A stretch of DNA of 64,000 nt from CBDCYS01 sp965226185 (GTDB lineage Bacteria; Acidobacteriota; Terriglobia; Bryobacterales; UBA6623), in NCBI GenBank assembly GCA_965226185.1, contig CBDDCT010000005.1, positions 558,001 through 622,000 on the forward strand, given 5' to 3'. Below, one piece after another: positions 17,364 through 27,423 of this stretch (within the stretch, counting starts at the first letter, position 1; each line of letters begins with the position of its first letter). Below the pieces are notes generated by a model. It had not been told where the DNA came from, ran no database searches, and was given only the letters and a program-made list of their open reading frames with translations. A program made the position numbers and the translations under genes.

Positions 17364-19290
17364 ATAAAGCGAAATAACGGTTCGCACTCGCCGGACGGCT
17401 GTTGTGGGTGAGAGCACCGCTGGAACCGGTACCTAACATGAACGACGCCAGGCCATGTCCCGCTTGGCCACTTGGCCTGCGCGGGTCCGGCCCCTGCGAC
17501 ATCGCCCGCGTGAATCCGAACACCGGATTGTAAACACGCTGACTGTAATTAACGAAGTTCCATCTTATATCCGTGCCGAACTTCAGATTGTGCCGGCCTG
17601 CCACCCGCGTGAGGTTGGCCACCAAAGTGTGCACCATGATCGAAGATTTGTAGTTCAAGTGATGCTGCGCGGCCGGGGCTTTGAAGTCTTGCACGTTGTA
17701 GCGCGGGAACATCAGCACGTCGGCGCCCTCCTCCATATAACTGGGGTAGCCGAGCGTCGAGGGTGCGAAGCCCAGGTGCCCGACCTCGCGGTCGAGAATG
17801 GACCGGCCGACCCCCCACCGCAAGTTGAACACGGTCCGAGCGTTGAGTGTGTTTGTGTAGTCCAGGGCCGCGTTCTGCTGGCGGCTGTAGATGCTCACGC
17901 AGTCCGGGTGCGGACAGGCGGGGTTGTTCGGCCATGTCTGCGGCTGGTCGTTTGTCGAACCGAAATAGTTGTAGCGGAAAAAGATGCGTTGCCGGTCGTT
18001 TAGGTTGTGATCAAACTTCGTCGTGAGGCGATTCGCATCGTTGGGCCGGGAGAACTGACCTACCCAATTGAATTGATTCGTAAACTGATTGCCGGGCACG
18101 TTCGCCGCCGGATAAAAGTCCAGAATGTTTTGCGAAACGGGGTCGATCATGTTCGCTGGGATCTGGTTGTTAGGAAACGGATCCCGGATGGATCTGCCGG
18201 GGTTTGCCGGGTCCGCCCGTGTGGAAAACGGGTCGTAGATCGCTCGCAACTGGCCCCCGGCGTTCAGCGTTTCCGAGAAGTCGCCCTGGTGCTGCAGGTC
18301 GGTAGGAAGCGTGAGGCGCCTCAGTGTCGCCGCCGACTCGCGGCGCAATTCCGCGTTCACAAAATAGAACGTCTTGTTCTTGGCAATCGGGCCGCCCAAA
18401 GCGCCCCCATATTCCTTCCGGTCAAAATCGCCGAGTTCTTGTCCGCTCGCATTGGAGAAGAAGTTGTTGGAATCCATGGCGCTGTCGCGCGTGTACCAGA
18501 ATGCGGTTCCGTGCAGCTCGTTCGTGCCCGCCTTCGTGGCCAGCGTCAAAACGCCGCCGCCGGTGCGGCCATATTCGGCCGAAGCCCCGTTCGTCTGTAT
18601 GCGAAATTCTTGGATGCCGTCGGCTGAAGGGACGCCAGTCGCAAATTGCCGCCCCTCCGCGATGCCGTTCGAGTTGACCGACACGCCGTCGAGCAGAATC
18701 GCGTTGGACGACTCGCGGCCGCCGTTGGAGATAAATCTCCCTTGTGTGTGAAACGACTCTCCGATTCCCCCCGTTGCCGACGTGGGAATGCTAGCGTAGA
18801 CTCCCGCCGCCAGTAAAGCCAGGCTGAACACGTTACGGCCGTTCAGCGGCAAGTCCACGATCTTCTTGTTTTCGATCACCGCACTTAGGGTCGAGGTGCC
18901 GGTTTCGAGTTCCAGCGCGTTGGCCGTTACGGAAACCGATTCCGTGACGGCGCCTAGCTCTAAAGTGATGTCAGCCACGGCTTTCTGCTGCGTCGACAAC
19001 TGAATGGAATCCAGCACGTGGCGCCGGAAGCCGGACTTCTCGGCCGCCAGGGTATAAGTTCCCGGCGGCAGAGAAACGACCAGGTAAAGGCCTTGTTCGT
19101 TCGACACACTGTTGAAGATCACATTACGGTTGATGTCCGTGACCGTGATCGCCACATCCGGTACCGATGCGCCCGTCTGATCCATGACCAGGCCGGAGAT
19201 CGAAGCGCTCGATGTCTGGCCCGGTGCGACTGACACGAGTGACGTCAGCGCCATCGCGACGACACAGAGGAATCTTCCTATTGCTTGCAT
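17364..19290 (-). pseudogene. TonB-dependent receptor (Oar-like), 5' half, split by IS elements
   Basis: Starts at ATG 19288-19290, chosen because GGAGG lies about 7 bp upstream and a signal peptide follows (MQAIGRFLCVVAMALTSL). Order: signal, carboxypeptidase regulatory-like beta-sandwich (SISGLVMDQTGASVPDVAIT, about 30-115), plug domain (NGRNVFSLALLAAGV, about 150-260), then the first barrel strands to YFAL. Oar-like receptors import large substrates such as oligosaccharides with TonB energy. With the 3' half at 12410-13949 the intact protein would be about 1150 residues. The frame reads 18 extra residues into the IS before stopping. Confidence 0.9.
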
Positions 19291-19491
19291 GACTAACCTC
19301 CCTCCAACAAAATAACGATTGACTGTGTCATTACCGCACCCGGATGTCAACCAACCATGAATGGAGTGTCAAGAGGCAATAGAAGTGCCCAGAGGAGCGG
19401 CCTGGAGTGAAAAATGGCGGAGGCTCATGTGGACGCGGTTAGGTGTATACTGATGGCGAGCCGGGAAGCCAAAACGGAAATCCCGGTTACC

Positions 19492-20832
19492 ATGCTCAAG
19501 ACTCTTCTGCGCTTCGCCGCCGCTTGCTTGCTGACCGCGTCTGCGGTTTCGGCGGCACCGCCCAATATCGTGCTGATCATCTCAGATGATCAAGCCTGGA
19601 ATCACTACCGTTTCATGGGCGACGACGTCGTCCAAACCCCGCACCTCGACAAGCTCGCCAGCAAGAGCGTGCTCTTCCGCCGCGGCTACGTCCCGACCGC
19701 CCTGTGCCGCCCGTCGCTGATGACCCTCGTCACCGGCCATTACGCCAGCGTCCACGGCGTCACTGGCAACGACCCGTCGCCTAAGTACGCCAAGGACGGG
19801 TCCGAACTCTACAATCAGCGCCGAGCCCAGCTCATCTCATACGTCAAGAAGTTCGACAGCCTGCCCAAACTGCTTGGCGAGAAGGGCTACCTCAGCCATC
19901 AGAGCGGCAAATGGTGGGAAGGCAGCTTTCAGCACGGCGACTTCACCCATGGCATGACCCGCGGCTTCCCCAAGCCCGGCGGCCGCCACGGCGATGACGG
20001 CCTCAAGATCGGCCGTAACGGCATGGCGCCGGTCACCGAATTCGTCGACATGGCCGTCGACCAGAGGAAACCGTTCTTCCTCTGGTACGCGCCGTTCCTG
20101 CCGCACGCCCCGCACAACCCGCCGCAGCGCCTGTTCGACAAGTACAAGGACAAGGTCAAGTCGCCGCATGTTGCCCGCTACTACGCCATGGTCGACTGGT
20201 TCGATGAAACCTGCGGCCAGCTCGTCGACCACATCGACAAGAAGGGCATCACGGACAACACCCTGTTCGTCTACGTCACGGATAACGGCTGGATCCAGAA
20301 CCCCGTCAAGCGCGGATTCGACAAACGCTCCAAGCATTCCCCGTACGAAGGCGGCATCCGCACACCGATCATGTTCAGCTGGGGCAGCAAGCTTAGGCCG
20401 GCCGACCGCCCCGAGCTCGTCAGCAGCATCGACATCGTGCCGACGATCCTCGCCGCCGCCGGTGCCCGCACTCCCGACGAACTGCCGGGCCTCAACCTCC
20501 TGCCGAACCTGGAATCAGGCTCAAAGATCGAGCGCACGGCCATCTTCGGCGAATCGTTCGTCCACGACATCCCCGACATCGAAAAGCCGTCCGCCTCTCT
20601 ACGCTTCCGCTGGTCGATCGAGGGAAAATGGAAATTGCTGCTGACCTATGACGGCGATGTGAACCGTTACAAATCCATCGAGAAACGCCCGCAGCTCTTC
20701 GACCTGCTCGCCGACCCGCACGAGAAAACCAACCTCGCCTCAGCCAACCCAGATGTCGTCGCAAAAATGGCCGCCAACATCGCCGCCTGGTACCCCGTCC
20801 CCGACCGTAAAGTCGTCACCAAGTGGGAGTAG
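19492..20832 (+). CDS. Sulfatase-family protein with atypical active-site signature
   Basis: 446 residues from ATG 19492, which starts a signal peptide (MLKTLLRFAAACLLTASAVS) ending before PPNIVLIISDDQAW. Alkaline-phosphatase superfamily fold with the metal-binding DDQ and VTDNGW sites. The nucleophile segment is PTALCRPSLMTLVTGHY: Cys and Pro of C-x-P-x-R are present but the Arg is Leu, so recognition by the usual formylglycine-generating enzyme is uncertain. Many planctomycete-type sulfatases look like this, so it may still be a hydrolase. Secreted; substrate unknown. It is divergent from the broken TonB receptor, as in polysaccharide-utilisation loci. Confidence 0.85.
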   Translation: MLKTLLRFAAACLLTASAVSAAPPNIVLIISDDQAWNHYRFMGDDVVQTPHLDKLASKSVLFRRGYVPTALCRPSLMTLVTGHYASVHGVTGNDPSPKYAKDGSELYNQRRAQLISYVKKFDSLPKLLGEKGYLSHQSGKWWEGSFQHGDFTHGMTRGFPKPGGRHGDDGLKIGRNGMAPVTEFVDMAVDQRKPFFLWYAPFLPHAPHNPPQRLFDKYKDKVKSPHVARYYAMVDWFDETCGQLVDHIDKKGITDNTLFVYVTDNGWIQNPVKRGFDKRSKHSPYEGGIRTPIMFSWGSKLRPADRPELVSSIDIVPTILAAAGARTPDELPGLNLLPNLESGSKIERTAIFGESFVHDIPDIEKPSASLRFRWSIEGKWKLLLTYDGDVNRYKSIEKRPQLFDLLADPHEKTNLASANPDVVAKMAANIAAWYPVPDRKVVTKWE

Positions 20833-21007
20833 CGACCTGGTCGAACGTCCAACGCCCAGCTTTTCAGTAAGCGTCCGTTATCCAAGGTCGACCCCGAACT
20901 GATTGCGCGGGTCCGACGCCTCGCTGGAGAAAGTCTGAGACGGGGAAGCGAACCTTTCCCGGTGGTGAGTCCCTGAGTGAAAAAGACGGCGCTTTCGCGT
21001 GCCTCTT

Positions 21008-22033
21008 CTAGACGGCCCCGGCGCGCACCTGGAAGCCATCCTGCTGACGGTCGACCGCTAACAAATAGGCCACCAGCTTGCGGGCCACCGCCAGCGTCGC
21101 GCGGTTGCGCGAGCCGCGCTGAAGCTCGCGTTCGTGCACCCGGCTCAACTCCTCGTTGTAACGCGGCGCCAGCTTGGCCGCCTCCACCAGCATGCTCTGC
21201 AAATGTTTGTTGCGTTGCTTGGAGAGCGGCCCGCGCCGCTCCTTGCCCGCCGACTGCCGCTGGGCCGCGCACAGCCCGCAGTAGCTCACTGCACGGGCAA
21301 TCGAGTCGAAGCGCGACGGCTCGCCGACCTCCAGCGCCCAGCTCAACGCCAGCACCACGCCCACGCCGGGAATCGTTCGCAGCCTCGTCACTCGCGCGCG
21401 CAGCAACTCGTGCTTCTCCAGAGCGGCCAGCAGACGCCGCTCCAACTGCGCGAACGTTTCCATTTGGCCGCGGCTGATCCACAACAACTCCCGCACCGAC
21501 TCGGGGATTTCGCTCAACTGCTCGACCAGCGGATAGAAGTATTTCTTGCGATGCAAACGCTGCGCGTCGTAGGGTTCGCCGAGTTCCATCAACAGCCCGG
21601 CGACTTTGTTTTTCATGCGCACGGCCTGGCGCACCAGCAGGTTGCGATAGCGCAGCACGCGCCGCAGCTCGCGAATCTCCGTCGGCGCCATGTAGCAGCG
21701 CGGCAGCAGATCGCAGCGCAACGGATCGCAGATTTTGTCGGCATCGAGGCGGTCGTTCTTCTTCTTGGCGCAGGCAATGGCCTTCAGCATCAGCGGGTGG
21801 GCGACCTCGAGCCGCCGCGCCCACGGGCGCAGCTGATCGTACACCCAGCCGCTGAACATCGTCGCTTCCAGCGCTCCGATCCAAGGACGTTCGATCGCCG
21901 CGGCCCAAGCCTCGACGGACGCACGAGTGGCTTCGACCGACCCTTGCCGCACGAGCTGGCCGCCGCTGGTTTTGATCACGAAAGTGATGCTTTTCTTGTG
22001 AATGTCGAGTCCGATATAGTAGAGATCGTTCAT
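21008..22033 (-). CDS. IS110-family transposase (DEDD recombinase)
   Basis: 341 residues. N-terminal RuvC-like DEDD domain: YYIGLDIHKKS (first Asp), ALEATMFSGW (Glu), KKKNDRLDADKI (two Asp). C-terminal Transposase_20 domain with RTIPGVGVVLALSWALEVGE, which contains the HhH-like segment, and a Ser-containing SYCGLCAAQRQSAG block. IS110 enzymes insert using a non-coding bridge RNA encoded in the element's end. Full length and uninterrupted. Element ends cannot be set by eye because the family lacks clear inverted repeats. Confidence 0.93.
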   Translation of the reverse strand: MNDLYYIGLDIHKKSITFVIKTSGGQLVRQGSVEATRASVEAWAAAIERPWIGALEATMFSGWVYDQLRPWARRLEVAHPLMLKAIACAKKKNDRLDADKICDPLRCDLLPRCYMAPTEIRELRRVLRYRNLLVRQAVRMKNKVAGLLMELGEPYDAQRLHRKKYFYPLVEQLSEIPESVRELLWISRGQMETFAQLERRLLAALEKHELLRARVTRLRTIPGVGVVLALSWALEVGEPSRFDSIARAVSYCGLCAAQRQSAGKERRGPLSKQRNKHLQSMLVEAAKLAPRYNEELSRVHERELQRGSRNRATLAVARKLVAYLLAVDRQQDGFQVRAGAV

Positions 22034-22300
22034 TGTTTTCCTCCGGGTGGGTTTCTGAGCCGGCTTGCACGCCGACCTCCGTATTTTGCCACCAGGAGGA
22101 CTTTTTCATCTCTACCCTATGCATTGAAACACGCTACGACTTTCCGGACTGTCGGTAAATACCCTTTGCAAATTTCCCGGCCGGAGACCCAAGGTTTCAA
22201 GCCATTCTGCGCCGCATGAACCTGGCGGACTGACACTACGTGATGACCGGCCAAACCGGGCGAGCAGGATAGCGTGTCTGGCGCCCTTTAGGCTGCTGAT
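22034..22300 (-). other. Non-coding flank of IS110 transposase, possible bridge-RNA region
   Basis: About 265 bp upstream of the IS110 start codon with no coding potential. In the IS110 group the bridge RNA is encoded in the non-coding end upstream of the recombinase, so this is where it would be. I could not fold it by hand to show the two guide loops. Confidence 0.35.
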
Positions 22301-22322
22301 GGACCGGCAAGAGTGCCGGTCC
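22301..22322 (+). repeat. REP-like hairpin, family B, copy 2
   Basis: GGACCGGCA-AGAG-TGCCGGTCC followed by CTACGA: same stem, AGAG loop and tail as the inverted copy at 6403-6426. Confidence 0.7.
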
Positions 22323-22397
22323 CTACGATTCCTGCACCGCCGTGCCGCAGTTTCCGGTGCAAACCACGGGTTCGATTGCCTTAGAATAGAAGCAGCA

Positions 22398-24869
22398 ATG
22401 ACTCGACGACTGGCGATCGTGGCGCTGCTCGCCGTGGGCGCCCTCCAGGCGCAAACCGGCGACGTTCGCTTCTTCGAAGAGAAGGTCCGGCCGATTCTCG
22501 CCAACAACTGTCTGGGTTGTCACAATGCCCAGGCAAAAGTGAGCGGCCTGTCGCTCGCTTCTCGTGAGGGTGCGATGCTCGGCGGCAACCGGGGCTCAGC
22601 GGTGATTCCCGGGCAGGTGGATGAAAGTCTGCTCGTTGAAGCCGTCCGCCGGGCCGGTGCTCTGAAAATGCCGCCCGCCGGACCGCTGCCTCCCGAGGAC
22701 ATCGAATCACTTGTCTCTTGGATTCGCAGCGGCGCCGCCTGGGGCGAACCGTCCGGCCGACAACGGGCCACGGCTTCACACTGGTCCTTTCAGCCGATCG
22801 CGAGACGGGAGCCTCCGGCCGTGCGGAACAAGGAATGGGCCCGGAACCCGATTGACAACTTTGTTCTGAGCAAGCTTGAAGGGAAAGGAATTGAGCCGTC
22901 TTCGGAAGCTGATCGCCGTACTCTGATCCGGCGCCTGAGCCTCGACCTGACCGGTTTGCCTCCAAGTCCGCAAGAGGTTCAACAATACCTGGAAGACAGC
23001 GTTCCTGGGGCCTATGACCGGCTTGCCGGTCGTCTGCTGAATTCGGCTCACTACGGCGAGCGTTGGGGACGCCACTGGCTTGATGTCGCGCGCTATGCCG
23101 ACTCCAACGGCTACTCCATCGACGGCGCGCGGTCGATCTGGCGTTACCGTGACTGGGTCATCGAGGCGCTGAACCAGGATAAGCCGTTCGACCGGTTCGT
23201 CATTGAACAGATCGCCGGCGATCTGCTGCCAAATCCAACCCGGGAGCAACTGGTGGCCACTGGTTTTCAGCGCAACACGATGATCAACCAGGAGGGCGGC
23301 ATCGACTACGAGCAATACCGCGTCGAAGCCGTCGTCGATCGCGTGAGCACGACCGGTGCGGCTTTCCTGGGACTGACCGTCGGCTGCGCGCGCTGTCACG
23401 ATCACAAGTTCGACCCCATTTCGCAGCGTGAGTTTTACCAGTTGTTCGCGTTTTATAACAACGTCGACGAGCTAGGCGGCAACATTCTCGACGGCGAGGG
23501 CCGGGTCCGCATGATGGACCCGCTGCTCGAGTTCGGCACACCGGAGGAATACGCCCGGCAGGGGGCGTTGAAACATCAAATCGGGCTACTGGAGGACGAG
23601 TTGCTCGAATATCGCAAGTCCCTCGAGTCGGACTGGGAGACGCGTTTCGCCAGCGGAGGGGACACGGTCGGAGAGCGGGTTCGTCACGTTCTCGATACGC
23701 CGAGGGCTCAGCGCTCGACCGTTGATCGGGGAACCCTCGATCGATTCTTTCGCGCTCGCGACGCTGGCTGGAAAGCCCGCCAAGACGGCATCAGCGCTCT
23801 TAAGAAACAACTTCCAGAAATCGAGTCGACCATGATCATGCGCGACTTGCCCCAGCCGCGCGAAGCCTACATACATATTCAAGGAGACTTCACCCGCAAG
23901 GGAGACCCGGTGCGCCCGGGAGCGCTGTCCGTGCTGCCGCCCTTGCCGCAGAGCGAGAATCCGAATCGCCTTGACCTCGCCCGCTGGCTTGTATCGAAGG
24001 ACAACCCGCTCACGCCCAGGGTGACTGTCAACCGCATCTGGCAGCGCTATTTCGGGCTTGGAATCGTGGAGACCGAGAACGATTTTGGCTCACAGGGCAC
24101 GCCGCCCTCTCATCCGGAATTGCTGGATTGGCTGGCGTCGGAGTTCGTGCGCCGCGACTGGAGCCTGAAGGCCATGCATCGCCTGATCGTAAACTCGGCA
24201 ACCTACCGGCAATCGTCGGAGGCACGCCCGGAGGCTCAAAAGATCGATCCCAGCAACCGCTTGCTGGCCCGCCAAAACAGGATTCGGCTGGAGGCGGAGA
24301 CGATTCGTGACTCGGCTTTGGCCGTGTCGGGTTTGCTGACTCCCAAGATCGGCGGTCCCAGCGTCTTTCCGCCACAGCCGCCTGGCGCGGGTCAATTCAC
24401 CCAAGTCGACCGCCAGTGGAAAGCGGATGAAGGTCCCGACCGTTACCGCCGAGGCATGTACACGTTTTTCTGGCGCTCCGCCGCGTATCCGGGACTGGCT
24501 TTGTTTGACGCTCCGAACGCCCAGGCGTCAACGACCCGCCGCAACCGCTCCAATACGCCGCTGCAGGCATTAACCTTGCTGAATGACGAGGCTCAGACCG
24601 AGTTTGCCCGTGCGCTGGCCGGGCGCGTCGTGGCGAAGGACGAGAACCGAGACGAGCGCATCCGGTTTGCGTTCGAAACGTGCCTGGCTCGTCCGCCGCG
24701 AGAGGATGAGCAGGAAAGAATGTCGCGGTACCTGGCCCGCATGACGGACGAATTTAAAACAGATCGCGAAGCGCTGGAAGCCTTGGGGGCCAAGTCCGCA
24801 TCCTCGGCGGCATGGACCGCGGCGTCGCGCGTGCTGATCAATCTGGACGAGTTCGTGACAAGGCAGTAA
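22398..24869 (+). CDS. PSD1 / planctomycete cytochrome C protein (DUF1549-DUF1553)
   Basis: 823 residues from ATG 22398, which starts a signal peptide (MTRRLAIVALLAVGALQAQ). Domains in order: PSCyt1 heme domain with CLGCHNAQAKVSGL (about 40-120), DUF1549 (IDNFVLSKLEGKGIEPS to about 400, with a second heme-like motif CARCHDHKFDPI), and DUF1553 (LDLARWLVSKDNPLTPRVTV onward, with NRSNTPLQALTLLNDE near the end). Periplasmic. The family is abundant in Planctomycetes and Solibacter and linked to polysaccharide breakdown, but the reaction is not known. The next gene, DUF1501, is its usual operon partner 36 bp downstream. Confidence 0.9.
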   Translation: MTRRLAIVALLAVGALQAQTGDVRFFEEKVRPILANNCLGCHNAQAKVSGLSLASREGAMLGGNRGSAVIPGQVDESLLVEAVRRAGALKMPPAGPLPPEDIESLVSWIRSGAAWGEPSGRQRATASHWSFQPIARREPPAVRNKEWARNPIDNFVLSKLEGKGIEPSSEADRRTLIRRLSLDLTGLPPSPQEVQQYLEDSVPGAYDRLAGRLLNSAHYGERWGRHWLDVARYADSNGYSIDGARSIWRYRDWVIEALNQDKPFDRFVIEQIAGDLLPNPTREQLVATGFQRNTMINQEGGIDYEQYRVEAVVDRVSTTGAAFLGLTVGCARCHDHKFDPISQREFYQLFAFYNNVDELGGNILDGEGRVRMMDPLLEFGTPEEYARQGALKHQIGLLEDELLEYRKSLESDWETRFASGGDTVGERVRHVLDTPRAQRSTVDRGTLDRFFRARDAGWKARQDGISALKKQLPEIESTMIMRDLPQPREAYIHIQGDFTRKGDPVRPGALSVLPPLPQSENPNRLDLARWLVSKDNPLTPRVTVNRIWQRYFGLGIVETENDFGSQGTPPSHPELLDWLASEFVRRDWSLKAMHRLIVNSATYRQSSEARPEAQKIDPSNRLLARQNRIRLEAETIRDSALAVSGLLTPKIGGPSVFPPQPPGAGQFTQVDRQWKADEGPDRYRRGMYTFFWRSAAYPGLALFDAPNAQASTTRRNRSNTPLQALTLLNDEAQTEFARALAGRVVAKDENRDERIRFAFETCLARPPREDEQERMSRYLARMTDEFKTDREALEALGAKSASSAAWTAASRVLINLDEFVTRQ

Positions 24870-24905
24870 ACAAGCACGGAAGAGTACGCGAGCAGAGGCG
24901 ACACC

Positions 24906-26342
24906 ATGAATCTCGAAAAGAAACTGCTGCAGCAAGTGACGCGCCGCCAGCTTTTCGAACAGTGCGGCATCGGCGTCGGCAAGGCGGCGTTGACGTCGCT
25001 GTTCGTGGGCGATCAGTTGTTCTCCGAGCCGGCTGTCGGACTCCGCGGGTTCCATCACGCGCCACGGGCCAAGAACATCATTTACCTCTTTATGGCGGGC
25101 GCGCCGAGCCAGTTCGAACTTTTCGAGCGCAAACCCGAGCTGCAAAAGCTTAGCGGCAAGGAGATTCCGCCTTCGATGATGGAGGGCAAACGCTTCGCCT
25201 TTATGGAGTCGTTTGCGAAGTCGCCGCCAAAACTGCTGGGCACGCGGCGCGAGTTCAAGCAGCATGGCGAATCGGGCCAATGGGTTTCGGAGTGCCTGCC
25301 GCATACAGCCCAGGTGGTGGACGAGCTGACGTTTGTTCGCTCGGTTCATACCGATAACTTCAACCACGCGCCGGCGAAAATCATGATGAACACCGGCACG
25401 CCGATCTTCGGCCGCCCCAGCATGGGCTCCTGGGTTAGTTACGGAATCGGCAGCGAATCGAAAGACCTGCCGGGTTTCGTCGTGCTGCAGTCGGGGCCGC
25501 GCGGCCCGCGCGGGGGAGCGATGAACTGGGCCAGCGGTTTCCTGCCGACGGCTCATCAAGGGATACCCTTTCAGAGCGGCGGCGCGCCAATCCTGAATAT
25601 GACGAGCCCGCCGGGCTTCGACTCCGGCCGGCAGAGGGCTGCCATCGACGCCATCCTCGATCTGAATCGCATGAACCTCGAAAAGTTCGGCGACCCCGAG
25701 ATTGAAACCCGCATCTCAGCCTACGAGATGGCGCACCGCATGCAGACCAGCGGACCGGAGCTGATCGATTTTTCAGCCGAGAGCAAGGCAACGCTCGACA
25801 TGTACGGCGCGGAGCCTGGAGCGAAGTCATTCGCCAATAATTGCCTGCTGGCGCGGCGTCTGGTCGAACGCGGTGTCCGGTTCGTTCAGCTCTATCACGC
25901 CAGTTGGGACCACCACGGAGGCCCCAACGAGAATCTGGACAACAATCTCGACGAGGTGTGCCTGGCCGCCGACCAGCCCTGCGCGGCCCTGATCCGCGAC
26001 CTCAAGCAGCGCGGGTTGCTGGATGACACTTTGGTCGTCTGGGGCGGAGAATTCGGGCGCACGCCGATGGGCGAGCAGCGCGACACGCTTGGCCGCAACC
26101 ATCACATTGACGCCTTCACCATGTGGTTCGCCGGCGGCGGCTCCAAGCCCGGTCAAAGCATCGGAGAAACCGACGACATCGGATTCTCGCCCGTTAAAGA
26201 CCCCATCCACGTACACGACATTCAGGCCACGATCTTGCACTTGCTTGGCATCGATCACACCAAGCTGACGTTCAAGTTCCGCGGCCGAGACTTCCGGCTA
26301 ACCGACGTCGCCGGAAATGTGATCCACAAGTTGCTCGCGTAA
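24906..26342 (+). CDS. DUF1501 (sulfatase-like) protein
   Basis: 478 residues. The segment RRQLFEQCGIGVGKAALTSL resembles a degenerate Tat signal, and AKNIIYLFMAGAPSQFELFE begins the alkaline-phosphatase-like core. The C-terminal DTLVVWGGEFGRTPMGEQRD and GRNHHIDAFTMWFAGGGSKP are diagnostic for DUF1501. It almost always accompanies DUF1549/DUF1553 proteins, as here, and the two probably act together in the periplasm. Function unproven; no Cys/Ser nucleophile signature of true sulfatases is visible. Confidence 0.9.
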   Translation: MNLEKKLLQQVTRRQLFEQCGIGVGKAALTSLFVGDQLFSEPAVGLRGFHHAPRAKNIIYLFMAGAPSQFELFERKPELQKLSGKEIPPSMMEGKRFAFMESFAKSPPKLLGTRREFKQHGESGQWVSECLPHTAQVVDELTFVRSVHTDNFNHAPAKIMMNTGTPIFGRPSMGSWVSYGIGSESKDLPGFVVLQSGPRGPRGGAMNWASGFLPTAHQGIPFQSGGAPILNMTSPPGFDSGRQRAAIDAILDLNRMNLEKFGDPEIETRISAYEMAHRMQTSGPELIDFSAESKATLDMYGAEPGAKSFANNCLLARRLVERGVRFVQLYHASWDHHGGPNENLDNNLDEVCLAADQPCAALIRDLKQRGLLDDTLVVWGGEFGRTPMGEQRDTLGRNHHIDAFTMWFAGGGSKPGQSIGETDDIGFSPVKDPIHVHDIQATILHLLGIDHTKLTFKFRGRDFRLTDVAGNVIHKLLA

Positions 26343-26425
26343 ATCGGGAAGGATCAAGAACCCAATCGGGTCTACTTCACTCAATCATTAACCGAACGAG
26401 CATTGTCCGCTCTCGATCTCTCACG

Positions 26426-26692
26426 ATGCCGATTCCAACGGTGACACTCTATTCCCGCCCAGGTTGCCACTTGTGCGAAGTGGTCATGGAACAACTCGAG
26501 AGGATTCGCCGCGAAGTGGATTTTCGAATCGAGGAACGCAACATCGATGAAGATGCGTCCTTGCGCGAACGCTACAACGACGACATCCCCGTCGTCGCCG
26601 TGAACGGTCAAGATGTATTCCAACATCGCATTGACATCCGGAAATTGCGGGAAATGTTGAGGTCCGAAAGCAGCGGAGGCCAGGCCGAATGA
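26426..26692 (+). CDS. Glutaredoxin-like protein (DUF836 type)
   Basis: 88 residues with a thioredoxin fold. YSRPGCHLCEVVMEQL holds the CHLC redox pair close to the N-terminus, and DDIPVVAVNGQDVFQHRID holds the cis-Pro strand. Cytoplasmic. Its stop overlaps the start of bshB1 (ATGA), so the two are translationally coupled; a thiol-disulfide role connected with bacillithiol is therefore plausible, though inferred from context. Confidence 0.85.
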   Translation: MPIPTVTLYSRPGCHLCEVVMEQLERIRREVDFRIEERNIDEDASLRERYNDDIPVVAVNGQDVFQHRIDIRKLREMLRSESSGGQAE

Positions 26693-27399
26693 CAGTTGAT
26701 GTGCTGGCCATCGCCGCTCATCCGGATGACGTCGAACAAACCTGTGGCGGCACGCTGATTCGCATGGCCGAAACCGGTTATCGCACCGCTGTTGTCGATT
26801 TGACGGCCGGTGAAATGGGGACGCGCGGGAGTCCCGAACAGCGGGCGAGGGAGGCTCAAAAGGCCGCCGAAATCATGTTGCTGAGCCAGCGGGACAATCT
26901 TCACCTGCCGGACGCGCGCCTCGAGAACACCTTGGACGCGCGCCTGAAAGTCGCCGCAAAAATTCGCGAGTTTCAACCCCGCGTCGTGCTGCTTCCCTAT
27001 TGGCAGGCTCGTCACCCGGATCACTACCGTTGCTGCGAGATCAGCGCGGAAGCTTGCTTCTTGGCCGGCCTGAAGAAGCTGGAGCTGGATGGCCCGCCTC
27101 ATCGGCCGTCAAAGATCCTCTATGCTTCGGTGTACGCCGATGTCCGGCCAAGTTTCGTTGTGGACATCAGCGCCCAGTTCGAACGGCGTCTCGAGGCTTT
27201 GTTGTCCTACAGCTCGCAGTATCAAACCCAGACCGGCGGTTCCAGCGTCTTCCCCGAGCAGGAAGCGGTGGCGGAGCGGATTCGCGCCGCCGCCAGGCAT
27301 TACGGAATGATGATCGACGCCCGCTACGGCGAGCCCTTCGTCATGAAGGAGATGATGAAGGTGGACGATGTGGCGGGCCTGGGCGTGCGCAGCATCTGA
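26689..27399 (+). CDS. bshB1: Bacillithiol biosynthesis deacetylase BshB1 (PIG-L family)
   Basis: 236 residues, LmbE/PIG-L fold. LAIAAHPDDVEQTCGGTL holds the zinc ligands His11 and Asp14, with Asp13 as general base; the third ligand is the His in ARHPDHYRC. GEMGTRGSPEQRAREAQKAA is the conserved loop of the BshB1 subfamily. It removes the acetyl group from GlcNAc-malate in bacillithiol synthesis, which fits a low-molecular-weight thiol pathway known in Acidobacteriota. Overlaps the upstream glutaredoxin-like gene by 4 bp. bshA and bshC are not in this window. Confidence 0.88.
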   Translation: MTVDVLAIAAHPDDVEQTCGGTLIRMAETGYRTAVVDLTAGEMGTRGSPEQRAREAQKAAEIMLLSQRDNLHLPDARLENTLDARLKVAAKIREFQPRVVLLPYWQARHPDHYRCCEISAEACFLAGLKKLELDGPPHRPSKILYASVYADVRPSFVVDISAQFERRLEALLSYSSQYQTQTGGSSVFPEQEAVAERIRAAARHYGMMIDARYGEPFVMKEMMKVDDVAGLGVRSI

Positions 27400-27423
27400 G
27401 TGGAGCGGCGATTTCGCCCGGTC

